From Marinobacter panjinensis (GTDB lineage: Bacteria; Pseudomonadota; Gammaproteobacteria; Pseudomonadales; Oleiphilaceae), in contig NZ_SZYH01000001.1 in NCBI RefSeq assembly GCF_005298175.1, forward strand, positions 3,162,001 to 3,226,000: 64,000 nt of DNA, in the 5' to 3' direction. Numbering within the stretch: the first letter of the stretch is position 1; every line of letters begins with the position of its first letter. The notes beneath the pieces were generated by a model. That model ran no database searches, was not told the origin of the DNA, and was given only the letters and a program-made list of their open reading frames with translations. Positions 63,092 through 64,000 of the stretch are shown here, in pieces. The position numbers and the translations under genes were made by a program.

Positions 63092-63729
63092 GAGGAGGTG
63101 TCCTTGTGAGGTTGATCATTATTGTTCGCGCGCGAGCCGTCCAGGAGCAGGGTGACAACGCCTTCCGCCAGGTGGGGTTCCACTTTGGCACTGGGTAGAT
63201 GGCCATCGATGGTCAGTTGCGAAAGCCCATGCACCAGCGACCAGGCGGCAGCGGTCATCAGTGAAAGGGGAATGGGCTTCACATACCCCGCCTGCTGGGC
63301 CCGGGCAATGGTGTCTTCCAGCACCTGGAACGCGCTCTTGCCTGCCGTGTCCAGGCGCGGGTGAACACCCTTGGGCAATACCCGCCCACCAAACATCAGC
63401 CGGTAAAGATTGGGCTCGTCCTGTGCAAAAGATACGTACACCAGGCCAATATCTACCAACGCCAGCCTCGGACTCGATTGATCCACTGCCAGCAGGCGCT
63501 TCCGCAGGGCTTCAAAGCCGGTAACGGCCAGTTCTGCCAGCAGGCTTTCCCGGTCGATAAAGTGCCGGTATAACGCCGGGGCACTGACCCCGATCTGTTT
63601 GGCCAGGGCGCGCAGGCTGATGGCGGAGTCGCCATGTTCGCGCAGGGTTTCCAGAGCTAACTGATGCGCCTGCTGTGGCAGGTCACCATGGTGGTAGCTG
63701 GCTTTCAGTGCGGTTGGAGTGTCAGGCAT
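63088..63729 (-). CDS. TetR/AcrR-family regulator with WHG-type C-terminal domain
   Basis: In this 213-residue repressor-type protein, the N-terminal helix-turn-helix spans about 15-60 (ISLRALAKQIGVSAPALYRH). The C-terminal ligand domain carries the AAAWSLVHGLSQLTIDG segment of the WHG group. It overlaps the flavoprotein gene by 4 bases and probably represses both from the operator just upstream. No Shine-Dalgarno sequence precedes the ATG because the operator reaches to within 2 bases of it; translation may start from a very short leader. Confidence 0.88.
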   Translation of the reverse strand: MPDTPTALKASYHHGDLPQQAHQLALETLREHGDSAISLRALAKQIGVSAPALYRHFIDRESLLAELAVTGFEALRKRLLAVDQSSPRLALVDIGLVYVSFAQDEPNLYRLMFGGRVLPKGVHPRLDTAGKSAFQVLEDTIARAQQAGYVKPIPLSLMTAAAWSLVHGLSQLTIDGHLPSAKVEPHLAEGVVTLLLDGSRANNNDQPHKDTSS

Positions 63730-63731
63730 AA

Positions 63732-63764
63732 GTTATCATCAGTAACATTGTTACAGGTGATAAC
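63732..63764 (-). promoter_or_regulatory. Nested palindromic operator before the tetR gene
   Basis: GTTATCA and TGATAAC frame GTAAC and GTTAC, with 3-base spacers: a 33-bp, two-level palindrome. It ends 2 bases from the tetR start codon. It can also be read as two similar 15-bp sites side by side (GTTA-N7-TAAC twice), which would bind two TetR dimers. Confidence 0.7.
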
Positions 63765-63789
63765 ATCACGACGGCAAGGCAGGTGTCAA
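63760..63789 (-). promoter_or_regulatory. Candidate promoter of the tetR-flavoprotein operon
   Basis: On the minus strand, a consensus TTGACA (63789-63784) is followed after 18 bases by TGTTAT (63765-63760), a fair -10. The -10 overlaps the nested operator, which fits autorepression. Confidence 0.55.
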
Positions 63790-63791
63790 GC

Positions 63792-63819
63792 CGTCCCTGA
63801 CCACAAGTGGCCAGGGACG
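63792..63819 (-). terminator. Hairpin downstream of the right-edge gene
   Basis: CGTCCCTG pairs with CAGGGACG over 8 bp, with a partial inner stem and a CAAG loop. It lies 40 bases after the stop codon of the minus-strand gene at the right edge. No T-run follows, so it is at best a weak intrinsic terminator. Confidence 0.45.
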
Positions 63820-63858
63820 CATGCACCTTACAGGTGCTGCACAGTCTGACCTTAGTGG

Positions 63859-64000
63859 TTATTTGGCCGTAATGGTAGCCATCACCAGCTTGCCGTCTTT
63901 ACGGATAGGTCCGTCTTCCTTGGCGCCGAGGGTGTATTCAAAGGTGCCGGTTTTCATACCACCGTCTTCACTATGGAGCATCAGCATCAACATATCACCG
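63859..64000 (-). CDS. 3' end of an unidentified gene (partial)
   Basis: The last 46 codons and a TAA stop are visible on the minus strand; the 5' part lies beyond the right edge. The peptide contains MLMLMLHSEDGGMKTGTFEY and ends in VMATITAK. Base composition and codon use look like real coding sequence, and a hairpin follows the stop. The fragment is too short for me to assign a family. Confidence 0.6.
   Translation of the reverse strand, partial: GDMLMLMLHSEDGGMKTGTFEYTLGAKEDGPIRKDGKLVMATITAK

Noticed and set aside
1..64000. tRNA or rRNA genes, CRISPR arrays, insertion sequences, prophage, integrase or attachment-site repeats
   Set aside because: I looked for these across the window and saw none; no transposase, integrase or regularly spaced repeats are present.

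Overview
The window looks like chromosomal DNA of a high-GC marine gammaproteobacterium, most likely Marinobacter or a close relative. This rests on the recC-recB-recD order, a TRAP transporter, mmsRAB-type valine genes, thiosulfate dehydrogenase, Tad pili and a putrescine block. The assignment is inferred from gene content; no database was searched. Coding density is very high. I saw no tRNA, rRNA, CRISPR array, insertion sequence or prophage. The longest stretch without a gene is under 250 bases.

Layout, left to right. 1-1.1 kb: TRAP solute-binding protein (minus strand) with a terminator behind it. 1.3-10.7 kb: overlapping recC-recB-recD. 10.8-12.8 kb: a META-domain lipoprotein, a small hydrolase and a luciferase-like monooxygenase. 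12.9-16.9 kb: a two-gene DNA-processing unit, an XPD-type iron-sulfur helicase with an N-terminal nuclease module overlapping a FAN1-like VRR-NUC nuclease. 16.9-18.9 kb: periplasmic glutathione peroxidase, phosphoesterase, enoyl-CoA hydratase. 19.0-25.6 kb: an AraC regulator divergent from a five-gene valine/isobutyrate operon that closes with a strong terminator. 25.7-33.5 kb: acyl-CoA synthetase, hotdog thioesterase and hydrolase, then a full LivFGHMK-type ABC importer. Similar palindromes lie before both halves, and a strong terminator ends the block.

33.7-47.2 kb is a Tad/Flp pilus locus: response-regulator-like AraC protein, flp, prepilin peptidase, an unusual AAA ATPase, cpaB, secretin, small lipoprotein, three pseudopilin-like TadG/E/F proteins, tadZ, tadA, tadB, tadC and tadD. 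A strong hairpin separates flp from the assembly genes, and flp-tadV is visibly more AT-rich than the rest. Convergent to tadD is a 652-residue unrecognised protein whose Gln, Cys, His and Asn are arranged like a papain-fold peptidase.

49.4-61.4 kb is mostly putrescine uptake and breakdown: potFGHI, puuA, a puuC-like aldehyde dehydrogenase and puuB. PuuD is not visible, but a gamma-glutamylcyclotransferase-fold protein sits beside puuB. Embedded in this block are the thiosulfate dehydrogenase pair tsdB-tsdA and a lipoprotein with an altered zinc-peptidase motif (HDLAH). The window ends with a carotenoid-isomerase/retinol-saturase-like flavoprotein, its overlapping TetR regulator with a nested palindromic operator, and the 3' end of a further gene.

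The best candidates for something undescribed are the papain-like orphan beside the Tad locus, the helicase/FAN1-like pair, the possible cyclotransferase shortcut in the putrescine pathway, and the LivF-type ATPase whose Walker A lysine is arginine.
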